This document shows positions 51,495 to 60,071 of a stretch of 64,000 nt of DNA, one piece after another. The stretch is from Vibrio sp. LaRot3 (GTDB lineage Bacteria > Pseudomonadota > Gammaproteobacteria > Enterobacterales > Vibrionaceae): NCBI RefSeq assembly GCF_027587025.1, contig NZ_JAPPTI010000001.1, positions 1,364,001 through 1,428,000 on the forward strand. The letters run 5' to 3'. The first letter of the stretch is position 1. Every line of letters starts with the position of its first letter. The translations under genes and the position numbers were made by a program. The notes under the pieces are model-generated. The model was not told where the DNA came from and ran no database searches. It saw only the letters and a list, made by a program, of their open reading frames with translations.

Positions 51495-53764
51495 GCGACT
51501 TGCACCTCTAGTGGTTCAGCTTGCTTTTTACCTTCCACTTTCAAACGGCGATAAACCAAACCACAAACCGCAAAGATTCCTGCAATCCATAGAGCACTGC
51601 TCATCGGGTGATCAGCAAAATGCATGGTTTGGTAATAAAGTGCAGCGCCACCGTACGCAAGACCCATCGTCCATACCGCAATAAAGCGAGCGTATTTATG
51701 GCCAAACTCACGCACGTAAGCACCCATTGCTGCAACACATGGCGTGTATAGCAAGATGAAAATTAGATATGCAAATGCCGCATGGCTACTTGCAAAGTAA
51801 CCTTTCAAGTTACCAAAGATTGAAGCATCAACCTTCTGCTCTTCTGCCACTGCACCTGCGTCAGTCAAATCACCGACTTCCACACCAAGTGGATCTGAAT
51901 AGTTCAAACCCGCCAAGTTATCTGGAATGGTCATTACTGCTTCTTCTAAGCTTGCCATGAGATCAAATTCAGTATCTTCACCTTCTGCTGGTGCATAAAG
52001 GTTATTAAGCGTACCAACAACCGCTTCTTTCGCGAAGATGCCTGTAATGATACCGACAGTCGCCGGCCAGTTATCTTCTTGGATACCAATTGGAGCAAAG
52101 ATTGGCGTCACCACTTGTGATGCTTTAGACAACACTGAATTTTCGCTGTCTTCATTTCCGAAGCTACCGTCCATACCAACAGAGTTAAAGAAGCTCAATA
52201 CCGTCACAACGACAACGATGGTTTTACCCGCACCAAGAACAAAGCGCTTCAATTTCTGCCATGTTTTAATCATGACATTCTGCATGGTTGGCAACTCGTA
52301 GTCCGGCATTTCCATTACTAAGCTATCGCTTGAGCCTGGGTATAACGTGTTTTTCAATACCAAACCAGTAAATACCGCAGCAACAATACCGAGCAGATAA
52401 AGAGCGAAAACAACGTTTTGACCACTTTCAGGGAAGAATGCCGCTGCAAACAGTGCATATACAGGCAGACGTGCACCACAAGACATAAATGGCGCCATTG
52501 ATGCTGCAAGCTTACGCTCACGCTCTTGGTCTAGCGTACGTGTAGCCATAATAGATGGCACGTTACAACCAAAACCTAGAACGAGTGGTACAAACGCTTT
52601 ACCCGGTAGGCCAATTTTCTGCATTACTTTATCGAGCACAAATGCAGCTCGTGACATGTAGCCTGAGCTTTCTAGAACAGCAAGGAACAAATACAGACAA
52701 GCAATCACAGGAATAAAGGTCGCAACCGTTTGAATACCGCCACCTAGACCATCAGCTATCAGTGTTACCAACCATACTGGTAAGTGATCATCTAAAAGAT
52801 AGTGACCGCCATCAACCAGCACCGCACCGACACCAATATCAAAGAAATCAATGAATGCACCACCGATGTTAATCGAGAACATAAACATCAAGTACATCAC
52901 AACAAAGAAGAATGGTACGCCAACCCATTTGTTTAGGATTACGTTATCGACTTTCTCTGTGAAGCTATGGCTTAACTTGCCTTCACTACGGCGCACTTTC
53001 TTACACTGCTCATGTAATAACGTGTATTTGGTGTCCGCAACATGCAGGTCGATATCTAGAGATAAGTCATTTTGGCAAGTAAGTGCTAACTCGCGTTGCT
53101 CTGGTTTAAGCGTGTTAAGGACAAGCACATCGTTCTCTAAGGCACGAATTGCTAGCGCACGCTCAGCCACTTCTTGGCCAACAAACGAAGGTTCAAGCTG
53201 GCTAATTGCCGCTTCAAACTCTGCATCGTACTCAATCTGCATCGCGTCAAGGTTAACGCCCTGCACAACGGATTTATGCAGCTGCTCTTTAAATTTCTGA
53301 ACCTGTCCGCCACTGTTTGCTGAAATAGCAAATACAGGACAGCCCAACATTTTTTCTAGAGCTTTTAGGTCGATAGTTTGGCGCTCTCGCTTAAGAGCAT
53401 CCATTTTATTCAGCACGACAATCATCGGACGCCCTAGTTCGCGAAGCTGAAGCGTCATGTATAAGCTGCGCTCTAGACAGGTTGCATCAACAACATTGAT
53501 GATCAAATCGGCAGGATGAGTAAGAACAGCGCGAGATGCGATCGATTCATCAATACTATTACCGTCATTACCACTATCGAGTGCGTAGATTCCCGGTAAA
53601 TCGGTAAGGGCAAAGTCATCACCAGAATGGCTAAAACGACCCGTTTTTTTCTCAACAGTCACACCAGCCCAGTTACCTACTTGCTGCTTAGCGCCTGTAA
53701 GGCCATTGAATAGGGTGGTTTTACCGCTATTTGGGTTACCAACCGTTAAAATTTGGTATTTCAT
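51491..53764 (-). CDS. feoB: Ferrous iron transporter FeoB
   Basis: Inner-membrane GTPase/permease for Fe(II). 757 residues: G domain with GNPNSGKTT (9-17), DLPGIYAL and NKMDAL, then a GDI helical domain, and a membrane part with two Gate repeats (VATFIPVIACLYLFLAVLES; MSRAAFVLDKVMQKIGLPGK with Gly/Cys motifs GFGCNVPSIMATRTL). Shares one base with feoA. Confidence 0.97.
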   Translation of the reverse strand: MKYQILTVGNPNSGKTTLFNGLTGAKQQVGNWAGVTVEKKTGRFSHSGDDFALTDLPGIYALDSGNDGNSIDESIASRAVLTHPADLIINVVDATCLERSLYMTLQLRELGRPMIVVLNKMDALKRERQTIDLKALEKMLGCPVFAISANSGGQVQKFKEQLHKSVVQGVNLDAMQIEYDAEFEAAISQLEPSFVGQEVAERALAIRALENDVLVLNTLKPEQRELALTCQNDLSLDIDLHVADTKYTLLHEQCKKVRRSEGKLSHSFTEKVDNVILNKWVGVPFFFVVMYLMFMFSINIGGAFIDFFDIGVGAVLVDGGHYLLDDHLPVWLVTLIADGLGGGIQTVATFIPVIACLYLFLAVLESSGYMSRAAFVLDKVMQKIGLPGKAFVPLVLGFGCNVPSIMATRTLDQERERKLAASMAPFMSCGARLPVYALFAAAFFPESGQNVVFALYLLGIVAAVFTGLVLKNTLYPGSSDSLVMEMPDYELPTMQNVMIKTWQKLKRFVLGAGKTIVVVVTVLSFFNSVGMDGSFGNEDSENSVLSKASQVVTPIFAPIGIQEDNWPATVGIITGIFAKEAVVGTLNNLYAPAEGEDTEFDLMASLEEAVMTIPDNLAGLNYSDPLGVEVGDLTDAGAVAEEQKVDASIFGNLKGYFASSHAAFAYLIFILLYTPCVAAMGAYVREFGHKYARFIAVWTMGLAYGGAALYYQTMHFADHPMSSALWIAGIFAVCGLVYRRLKVEGKKQAEPLEVQVA

Positions 53765-53991
53765 TACTTCACCTCAACCAGAATTGAATCGGCAATATTG
53801 GTGCGTACAGCAAGTGATACACCACGAACTTCAACTTGAAGAGGGTCGCCCATTGGCGCAGTGCGAACCAATTTAACGGCAGTATCTGGCAGCAAACCCA
53901 TGACCATCAATTTCTTCCTAACATCATTAGAAAGGGTTGAGAATCCAGTAATGGTTGCTTCTTGCCCTTGTTGTAATTGCGATAGTTGCAT
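53764..53991 (-). CDS. feoA: Ferrous iron transport protein FeoA
   Basis: SH3-like cytoplasmic partner of FeoB. 75 residues: MQLSQLQQGQEATITGFSTL, LLPDTAVKLVRTAPMGDPLQ, the usual FeoA pattern. First gene of feoABC. No convincing Fur box was found by eye in the upstream 130 bases. Confidence 0.95.
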   Translation of the reverse strand: MQLSQLQQGQEATITGFSTLSNDVRKKLMVMGLLPDTAVKLVRTAPMGDPLQVEVRGVSLAVRTNIADSILVEVK

Positions 53992-54334
53992 ATTAAGACC
54001 AGTGTGATTGTTTTAATAATAAGACGTATTGTCATTTAGGTTACAGATTGTAACGAATTTAAGACAAGTTTTAGTTGTCTGGAATCAATATTTCCGTTAA
54101 TGAAACACTCACATTACGTGGTTCACTCGCGTAAAAAACGTCAAAAATCACATCGTCAAAAACGTCAAAACTCACCACCGCTAGGTTTTAGCAATACGGA
54201 TCAATTTTGTAAATTGCATTCATATCTTTATTTAATCAAATAAAAACAACAGCTTAACCAAGTGTCGCTTTTGTCATACTACCTTGGCGTTAATTTTATA
54301 AGTAAAAAAAGTAAATCGAATTATAGTTACTCCC

Positions 54335-54461
54335 ATCGAGAGGGCATTGCCCCTTGATACAGAATTCCAGAGGTGGTGCAACCGCACCACTCCGGCAGCA
54401 AGCGAAGGTGTCATTGACACCCGTGGTATAGTCCCCCCGGCTATACCACGATATTTTTTTT
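54335..54461 (+). ncRNA. Candidate small RNA with intrinsic terminator
   Basis: Four consecutive hairpins on the plus strand: ATCGAG... / ...CTTGAT (54335-54358), GTGGTGC / GCACCAC (54373-54390), GGTGTC / GACACC (54407-54421), and a terminator CGTGGTATAG / CTATACCACG (54422-54450) with a C-rich loop TCCCCCCGG, then eight T. A possible -10, TATAGT, sits at 54322-54327 with no good -35. No match to sRNAs I know (not CsrB-, Qrr-, Spot 42- or GEMM-like). The terminator is strong evidence of a transcript; its start is uncertain. Confidence 0.6.
54422..54461 (+). terminator. Intrinsic terminator of the candidate small RNA
   Basis: Perfect 10-base stem CGTGGTATAG / CTATACCACG, 9-base loop, followed by ATA and eight T. 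No coding gene ends nearby on the plus strand, which is why it points to a non-coding transcript. Confidence 0.9.
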
Positions 54462-54787
54462 CTAAACCCCTCCCTTAGAAAATACCCGAATCTTTTAACA
54501 GCCATCCCCTAATAGAAACTAAATCCTTACAAATCATCGCATTAAGTTAATTGTTAATAATTTTCGTCACCAAATATCAAACTAGCCAACAAGTACATCG
54601 CTCATGCCGTGACTCACTCCTTAAGACAAACGCGTGTCACATCAATACCACACTATCAACGACACAAAGCTTATTCCCTAAATACAATGAGCCTAAGATA
54701 AAGTTGGAGGGCAATTAACAAAGGCGAACAAACGAAATTTATCAGGCGTTGAGGTTGCCTCTATTGTCGTAAGGATTGATTGAACTC

Positions 54788-54817
54788 TACAAGTACGCAG
54801 TTCGTACAAGTTCGCAG
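54788..54817 (+). promoter_or_regulatory. Two 13-base direct repeats before the Trp-rich protein gene
   Basis: TACAAGTACGCAG and TACAAGTTCGCAG (12 of 13 identical) with a 17-base period, ending 32 bases before the start at 54850. The spacing, about one and a half helical turns, could suit a repeat-binding regulator. Confidence 0.35.
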
Positions 54818-54849
54818 CGAGTTAAATACCATCATTTGATGAGGTTATA

Positions 54850-55065
54850 ATGAATCGAATTAATCCAGCCAAGTTACACAATAGCAAGTGGACGGCAATC
54901 AAACCGTCAAAAAGAGAAAAGCATTTTTTAGTGTCAGCGATTGCGTTCGAAGAGGATGGTTCGGTAAGCTCCTGCACACTTGAGGCAGTACTGTCTAAGA
55001 AGGAATATTCCATTGATTGGAAAGATTTGAAGGACAGCGAAAAGTGGCTCCAAGGCTGGAAATAA
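54850..55065 (+). CDS. TIGR02450-family Trp-rich small protein
   Basis: 71 residues, matching the TIGR02450 family (NRINPAKLHNSKWTAIKPSK; REKHFLV; LEAVLSKKEYSIDWKDLKDS; ending WLQGWK). Small soluble protein of unknown function found widely in marine gammaproteobacteria. SD GAGG (TGATGAGGTTATAATG) precedes the ATG. Preceded by the repeats at 54788-54817. Confidence 0.85.
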   Translation: MNRINPAKLHNSKWTAIKPSKREKHFLVSAIAFEEDGSVSSCTLEAVLSKKEYSIDWKDLKDSEKWLQGWK

Positions 55066-55131
55066 AACACCCAGCAAACGTCTCACATAACGTTGCAAAC
55101 CTACCTTAAAGTCGTCGTTTGGCTTAAACAC

Positions 55132-55485
55132 TCAAGAGAGCAGGTTCACTCCAAAATACTTCGCCACGAAATTCACAATAGCAAAACAAGCCACTGATAT
55201 TAAACAACTCAACATCAATGTAACCCAGAAAGAATATTTACCGAGTAAATAAGGAAAGAGAAGAAACATTGGCAACGTTGGCACGACAAACCAAAACGTA
55301 TAGTACGCGTGGTTTGATAGCTTTTCCGTCCCCTGCCCTTCAATATACATCCAAACCAACGCTAAAATCGTAACCGTCGGTAATGCAGCAACTAAAGCAC
55401 CAAATTTATCGCTTCTCTTAGCCACTTCGGAAATAAGAACAACGATAGCTGCTGTTAATAAGTACTTGGTAACAATCCAGAGCAC
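55132..55485 (-). CDS. DUF3147-like small membrane protein
   Basis: 117 residues, four likely membrane helices (about 5-20, 30-48, 60-80, 85-112), hydrophobic throughout; sequence style (LLTAAIVVLISEVAKRSDKF; GALVAALPTVTILALVWMYI) matches DUF3147 membrane proteins. Function unknown. Short related motifs lie on both sides (55091-55109 and 55563-55579). Confidence 0.75.
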   Translation of the reverse strand: MLWIVTKYLLTAAIVVLISEVAKRSDKFGALVAALPTVTILALVWMYIEGQGTEKLSNHAYYTFWFVVPTLPMFLLFPYLLGKYSFWVTLMLSCLISVACFAIVNFVAKYFGVNLLS

Positions 55486-55586
55486 ACAACCTCCTGACTA
55501 AGTCTTTAACTTTGTTAGCTTATTTCAATCTAGGCGTTTATCTACACGTTGCCTAGTTAGGGCGTTACAAACCACTTAACGTGACG

Positions 55587-58500
55587 CTATATATCTGCCC
55601 CGATTTCGTAATTCGAATCTTTTTCTTCAACAAACTGTGTCGGAGAAACCCCAAAGCGATGCTTAAATTTCTGACTAAAATAGGAAGGGTCATTGAAACC
55701 ACACTCAAACGCTACGTCTGAAACCTTCTCTCCTGCCAATAGTCGTCTACAGGCCTTATCAAGACGAGTTTCATTGAGGTAATCAGTAAAGGTACGCTGA
55801 GTCGCATTCTTGAAGCGGCGCTGTAAGCTACGCTCTGATACAAACATCATCTTCGCTGCCGTTGAGGTGCCAAAATCTGAATCTGAGAAGTTCTCTATGA
55901 CCAAGCCTTCCAGCTTTTCAAGCCAAGGGTCTTGATATACGCCAGCGTGAACAAACGACTCGTCGTCCTCACCCCGATCCATCTCAACGATAGTATGCTC
56001 ATCAAATGGATCGGTTCTAGGCCAAGAAAGTGTCACTACATTATGGCCATCAGCGCAGCTAAGCTCTGTCACGCCACCACTCACTTCCACCAAGGTTAAG
56101 ATTTCGCCCCAACTGCTGTTGTTTGACGTATCAATCGCGGTACCAAAGTCAGTCATCACTAAGGCAACAGATTCCTCTTTTTGGCAGATCTGTACTTCGA
56201 TGGTTTGATGACGGAAACAACGTTTTACGAAGCTATCAAAAACCAAATTGAACATGACATCCAAGTTGAAGTAATCAAGTGCCACATATTTGTCCCGATT
56301 CGATCGCGCTTCAATCTCTAGCGTTAATCCGGACTTAGCCATTTCTTCTTTCCACCCACTCAGAACAGAGCCAAAGATAAGCCCTAAGTTATAAGCTGGG
56401 GATTGCAGGTTTTGGCTCTCTCGCACATTGAGCAGTAGTTCCAACTCGCTTGAAATCTGATCAATCATCTTTTTCTCGGCAGAGCGCTTTTCATCTGGTA
56501 GAGACGCTCGTGACTTAGACAAGCGTTCTCTAAATGAATGAATAGCTTGGCTGAAAATAAGACGGCGCACTTGAAGCTGCTTACGAAGTTGATGGTTGTT
56601 GCTCAGCAAGATCCGACTTTGATGGCGTAACTGATTGGTCTTTAACGCGACCTGAGATTTTAACTCTCGGTTAGCCACCGTCATGATTCTTGAGCGCCAA
56701 TAAACAATTACCCCAATAAAACTCACTAGTGTAATGATGTATAACGCAAACGCCCAAGTGGATAGATACCAAGGCTCTGTCACTCTAAAATGGAAACTGC
56801 TCTCTCTACCCCGTTCTAAGCCGTTCACCACCGGGCGCACATGCAATGTGTATTTACCCGGATATAAGCCTTCAAACGCGATTTGAAAGCCATCTAATGT
56901 CGTCCATCGAGTATCGTCACTCAAACGGTACTCTAGCGTCGAACCACTCACTTGCGGTAATACGCCAATTTGGAAACCAATAGATTCACCGTAGGGAACG
57001 ACCACCTTTTCTTGTGGGACTGAGCCAAAAGACACCATCTCTTGATTGACGCGAACATTACTGAATATTGCGCGAGCTTCTGGCATTGGGCTCACTGACA
57101 AATCTTGAGTGATGATTCTCACCAAGCTGTGCCATGAACCAAGCAATAGTGCGGATTCAGAATCGGTATCTTTTAAACAAAAACCGGCGCTGAACTCATT
57201 ATTGATAATGCCAAACGGTTGACCATAATGTGCAACGAGATCACCTGCAAAAGTATAATGACTCAAGCCAGCAGATGAGGTTAACCACATGCCATTGGTG
57301 TTCGACACGACACATTTAGGCGTAATGTGCTCATCTATCGTTGGCAACGTGCGCAAGTATTCTGTGCGCAAGTCGAGCAGAAAGACGCCATAATTGCTAG
57401 CCACCCAAATATTGTCATCATTGGCTTCTGCGATACTGTGCACCGCCCCAAAATCGACACTACCGGAAACAAAATGGAGCTGACCTGCTTTCAACACATA
57501 AACACCGTGTTCAGTGCCAAGCACCAAATGGCCTCTCTCAGTAACTAGCATGTAAGTTAAGCGTGCAGGCAGGTGCTTGGCTGACATCCATTCGGAGCCA
57601 AACTCCACCAGCGCACCAGACTTTGCATGATAACTCCACAAGTGAGACTCATCGGCTCCCCAAATATTGCCCGCCTTGTCCACTTCGAGAAATTTAACCG
57701 TGCTACTTTTAAGCAGCAATGGCAGTTTATCGTCTTGAACAACATGCCCCGTTGCCAAGTTGACGCAAACAATCCCTTGGTTGGTCGCAATCCAAACATT
57801 GCCCTGCCACTCTAGTACGTCATTTACTTTCCCTTTGTAGATGTACTCTTTCAAATGCTCGTAGTCATGCTCAACAACAAATACACCTTTATGTGAAACC
57901 GCGATATAGCCCGAGCCATCTTTCAGCGGCGTAAGGTTGATTAGCTTAGAACCCGAGCCACTTTGGTTCAGTTCTTGGGAAGGAAAGCGCTCGAACTTAT
58001 CACCAAAGAGAGAAAAATAATGCACGCCCTTGTTAGTGCCGATCCACATACCACCCGCATCATCATTAATAATCGAATGAACTTTACGGCCTTCTAAAGC
58101 GTAACCGGCATCTTCTTCACCTGAATACTGACGCGTTTCTCCGGTCAAAAATGAGTAAACGAACAACCCATTTTCGGTACCAATCCAATATTCTTCTTTG
58201 GTCTCGGCTATCGCTAAAGTGTGTGGCGCTGCGATAACAAATTTAGGTTTGCTCGTATCATTAATATCAACAACAACGGCCCCTTTACTTGAACCTATAA
58301 TCAGCTCTCTACGCTCTTCAGAAAAATACAGCTTCTCGATATAACGATTGTTCGATTTGGGTACAAACTGGAAATGACCGCTCCCTTCAGAAACAAACAC
58401 CCCAGCATTGGTGGCTAATGTCCATTTAGAACGGATAAGTAAGGCGTCATTGATTTTTAATGATGTGCCTTGGCTGTATTGATACAGCTCCATCAGCGAA

Positions 58501-58952
58501 TAAGTTGAAAACTCACCACTGGCAACATGATAGGTATAAAAAGCGGTTTCATCTGTCACCCAAATGTAGCCACGACTCGCGCCAATTTTGATGATCTCAG
58601 AACCTGGAGGAAGGCTGAATACTAACTCCCTCTCATTTAGTGAGGTAGAGCGATAGATTGAATTGTCGCTAAAGGTCCAGAATCGTTTTGCGTGAAACAC
58701 GACCTGATCGGCCTCATAAGGCAGCGCTGAACCAAATTTAGGGGAAACGGTTTGACCGTCAAAGAAGAGTACTTTGTCCTTAACATCATGAATCCAAAGG
58801 CCGCCGCCTTCAGCTAAGAACAGCTGTTTTGCTGCCACGACGCGTCCTTGGCTCTGCATCGGTAATGGATAAAATACCGAAGGCGAAGAGTCAAACGCGT
58901 AAACAACAGTTGATATGAAATAGAGCAGAGCCGCCCAAAAGGCTCGTTTCAC
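55587..58952 (-). CDS. Hybrid membrane regulator: propeller sensor, pseudokinase, AraC HTH
   Basis: 1121 residues. Signal peptide or N-terminal anchor 1-19; two-component-regulator-type propeller repeats about 20-630 (motifs like GGMWIGTNKGVHYF, DDNIWVASNYGVFLL); Y_Y_Y domain about 650-725; membrane helix about 732-752; coiled coil; a kinase-like core with H805 (FSQAIHSFRERL) but a broken ATP site (N-box FNLVFDSFVK, G1 DFGTAID, no GxGLGL); AraC-type HTH at about 1015-1110 (FVSERSLQRRFKNATQRTFT; VAFECGFNDPSYFSQKFKHRFG). No receiver domain. GTG start with AGGGA about 8 bases upstream. Ligand and targets unknown. Confidence 0.85.
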   Translation of the reverse strand: MKRAFWAALLYFISTVVYAFDSSPSVFYPLPMQSQGRVVAAKQLFLAEGGGLWIHDVKDKVLFFDGQTVSPKFGSALPYEADQVVFHAKRFWTFSDNSIYRSTSLNERELVFSLPPGSEIIKIGASRGYIWVTDETAFYTYHVASGEFSTYSLMELYQYSQGTSLKINDALLIRSKWTLATNAGVFVSEGSGHFQFVPKSNNRYIEKLYFSEERRELIIGSSKGAVVVDINDTSKPKFVIAAPHTLAIAETKEEYWIGTENGLFVYSFLTGETRQYSGEEDAGYALEGRKVHSIINDDAGGMWIGTNKGVHYFSLFGDKFERFPSQELNQSGSGSKLINLTPLKDGSGYIAVSHKGVFVVEHDYEHLKEYIYKGKVNDVLEWQGNVWIATNQGIVCVNLATGHVVQDDKLPLLLKSSTVKFLEVDKAGNIWGADESHLWSYHAKSGALVEFGSEWMSAKHLPARLTYMLVTERGHLVLGTEHGVYVLKAGQLHFVSGSVDFGAVHSIAEANDDNIWVASNYGVFLLDLRTEYLRTLPTIDEHITPKCVVSNTNGMWLTSSAGLSHYTFAGDLVAHYGQPFGIINNEFSAGFCLKDTDSESALLLGSWHSLVRIITQDLSVSPMPEARAIFSNVRVNQEMVSFGSVPQEKVVVPYGESIGFQIGVLPQVSGSTLEYRLSDDTRWTTLDGFQIAFEGLYPGKYTLHVRPVVNGLERGRESSFHFRVTEPWYLSTWAFALYIITLVSFIGVIVYWRSRIMTVANRELKSQVALKTNQLRHQSRILLSNNHQLRKQLQVRRLIFSQAIHSFRERLSKSRASLPDEKRSAEKKMIDQISSELELLLNVRESQNLQSPAYNLGLIFGSVLSGWKEEMAKSGLTLEIEARSNRDKYVALDYFNLDVMFNLVFDSFVKRCFRHQTIEVQICQKEESVALVMTDFGTAIDTSNNSSWGEILTLVEVSGGVTELSCADGHNVVTLSWPRTDPFDEHTIVEMDRGEDDESFVHAGVYQDPWLEKLEGLVIENFSDSDFGTSTAAKMMFVSERSLQRRFKNATQRTFTDYLNETRLDKACRRLLAGEKVSDVAFECGFNDPSYFSQKFKHRFGVSPTQFVEEKDSNYEIGADI

Positions 58953-58981
58953 CAGCTAAATCCCTAGCAGCAATAAACAGC

Positions 58982-59013
58982 AAAAAAGGAAGTGACTCAC
59001 TCCGAATCACTTC
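58982..59013 (-). terminator. Terminator after znuA
   Basis: Stem GAAGTGA / TCACTTC with an 11-base loop, then C and six T on the minus strand. About 90 bases past the znuA stop; it separates znuA from the regulator gene. Confidence 0.65.
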
Positions 59014-59104
59014 ATCAATAATTATGCCGTTCATTCTATTTCATATTGAGGGTGATACCTAATCTATTCACCCGATTTTGCAATGAACTTTGCCCGCAAG
59101 CCCA

Positions 59105-59992
59105 TTATTTAGACAAACAGTCTGAAAAACTCGCAGATAGTTGATCGATAAACTCAAAGTAGCTACCCGGTTTTACATCAATATTGGTGCCTAGAGGGTC
59201 AAGAACGCCGATCTTAGCGTCACTTCCACGAACTACAGACTCTACGACAGCAGGTGTAAATTGTGGCTCTGAGAAGACACATTTCGCTTTGCTTTCAGCC
59301 AGCGCGGTACGTATTTTAATCAAGGTTTTTGCACCCGGTTTACGTTCAGGGCTCACCGTGAAATGGCCTAAGCTGTTTAAGCCATAATCTTTCTCAAAAT
59401 AGGTATAAGCGTCATGGAATACAAAGTAACCTTCCTGATTAACAGCCGCTAGCTGCGCTGTTACCTGCTGCTTTTTATCCGCATATTGTTTAACAAACGC
59501 ATCATAGTTCGCTTGGTAAGCAGTTGCGTTTTCTGGATCGACTTTCGTTAGACGATCTTTGATGGCCTCAGCGGCTTGAAGTGTAGGTTTGTAACCCAAC
59601 CAGAAGTGTGGATCATGGCTACCATGATCATGCCCATGGTGATCATGATGGTCATGTTCTTCGCCAAATTCACGTAGCTCTAAACCATCAACGTCTGAGA
59701 TAGTTAGCACTGAAGGTTGCTTTTCTAGTACTTTTTCCATGAAAGGTTCGAGATCATGGCCAAACCAAATCACTAAATCAGCATCCACTACTTTTTTTAC
59801 ATCAGATGGACGCATCGCATAATCGTGAGGAGAAGTATTTGAATTCAAGAGTACCTGAGGTTCACTCACCCCTTGAGTGATTTCAGCGGTGATCATTTGA
59901 ATCGGTTTAATACTGGTTAAAATCGTTTGAGCTTGTGCAGCAATTGGCAAGGCTGCTAAGACACTAAATAGAGCAATCTTTTTTTTCATCAT
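59105..59992 (-). CDS. znuA: Zinc ABC transporter substrate-binding protein
   Basis: Periplasmic zinc-binding protein of ZnuABC. 295 residues: signal peptide (MMKKKIALFSVLAALPIAAQ), cluster A-I fold, His-rich flexible loop (EEHDHHDHHGHDHGSHDPH, about 120-140), and zinc-ligand regions NTSPHDYAMRPSDV and YFVFHDAYTYFEKDYG. Two ATG codons at 59992 and 59989 are both possible starts. Divergent from znuC with a Zur box between. Confidence 0.95.
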   Translation of the reverse strand: MMKKKIALFSVLAALPIAAQAQTILTSIKPIQMITAEITQGVSEPQVLLNSNTSPHDYAMRPSDVKKVVDADLVIWFGHDLEPFMEKVLEKQPSVLTISDVDGLELREFGEEHDHHDHHGHDHGSHDPHFWLGYKPTLQAAEAIKDRLTKVDPENATAYQANYDAFVKQYADKKQQVTAQLAAVNQEGYFVFHDAYTYFEKDYGLNSLGHFTVSPERKPGAKTLIKIRTALAESKAKCVFSEPQFTPAVVESVVRGSDAKIGVLDPLGTNIDVKPGSYFEFIDQLSASFSDCLSK

Positions 59993-60029
59993 CTTGTTCG
60001 ACACACGAGTAGCTTTTAAGAAGCCCAAA

Positions 60030-60044
60030 TGTTACATTATAACA
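60030..60044. promoter_or_regulatory. Zur operator between znuA and znuC
   Basis: TGTTACATTATAACA is a 5-5-5 dyad (TGTTA / TAACA) preceded by AAA, matching the core of the E. coli Zur box GAAATGTTATAnTATAACATTTC. Centred in the 79-base divergent gap so that one site can control both operons. Confidence 0.75.
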
Positions 60045-60071
60045 CAAGTTAATTGCAAATGAGTTCCATTC

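Larger units (their letters stand above)
53992..54849. other. 858-base gene-free region upstream of feoA
   Basis: Holds the feoA promoter area (54000-54120), three CGTCAAAA repeats (starting at 54139, 54154, 54163), a candidate small RNA (54335-54461), and two 13-base direct repeats (54788-54817) before the small gene at 54850. A 69-codon minus-strand frame at 54296-54505 covers the RNA candidate and looks accidental. Confidence 0.6.

Noticed and set aside
53992..54060. Fur box in the feoA promoter
   Set aside because: The best 19-base match by eye agrees with the Fur consensus at only about half of positions, too weak to call.
54335..54461. c-di-GMP (GEMM) riboswitch or CsrB-type RNA
   Set aside because: The conserved GEMM bases (such as ACGCAAAGCC) are missing, and the loops lack the repeated GGA of CsrA-binding RNAs. 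No gene follows directly on the strand.
54296..54505. 69-codon minus-strand frame with AGGGG before its ATG
   Set aside because: It lies opposite the candidate RNA hairpins, has no family resemblance, and its composition follows the stems.
55530..55579. A true integron attC site
   Set aside because: Only the right end is reminiscent of attC; the left core and the long imperfect palindrome are not convincing and no integrase is in the window.
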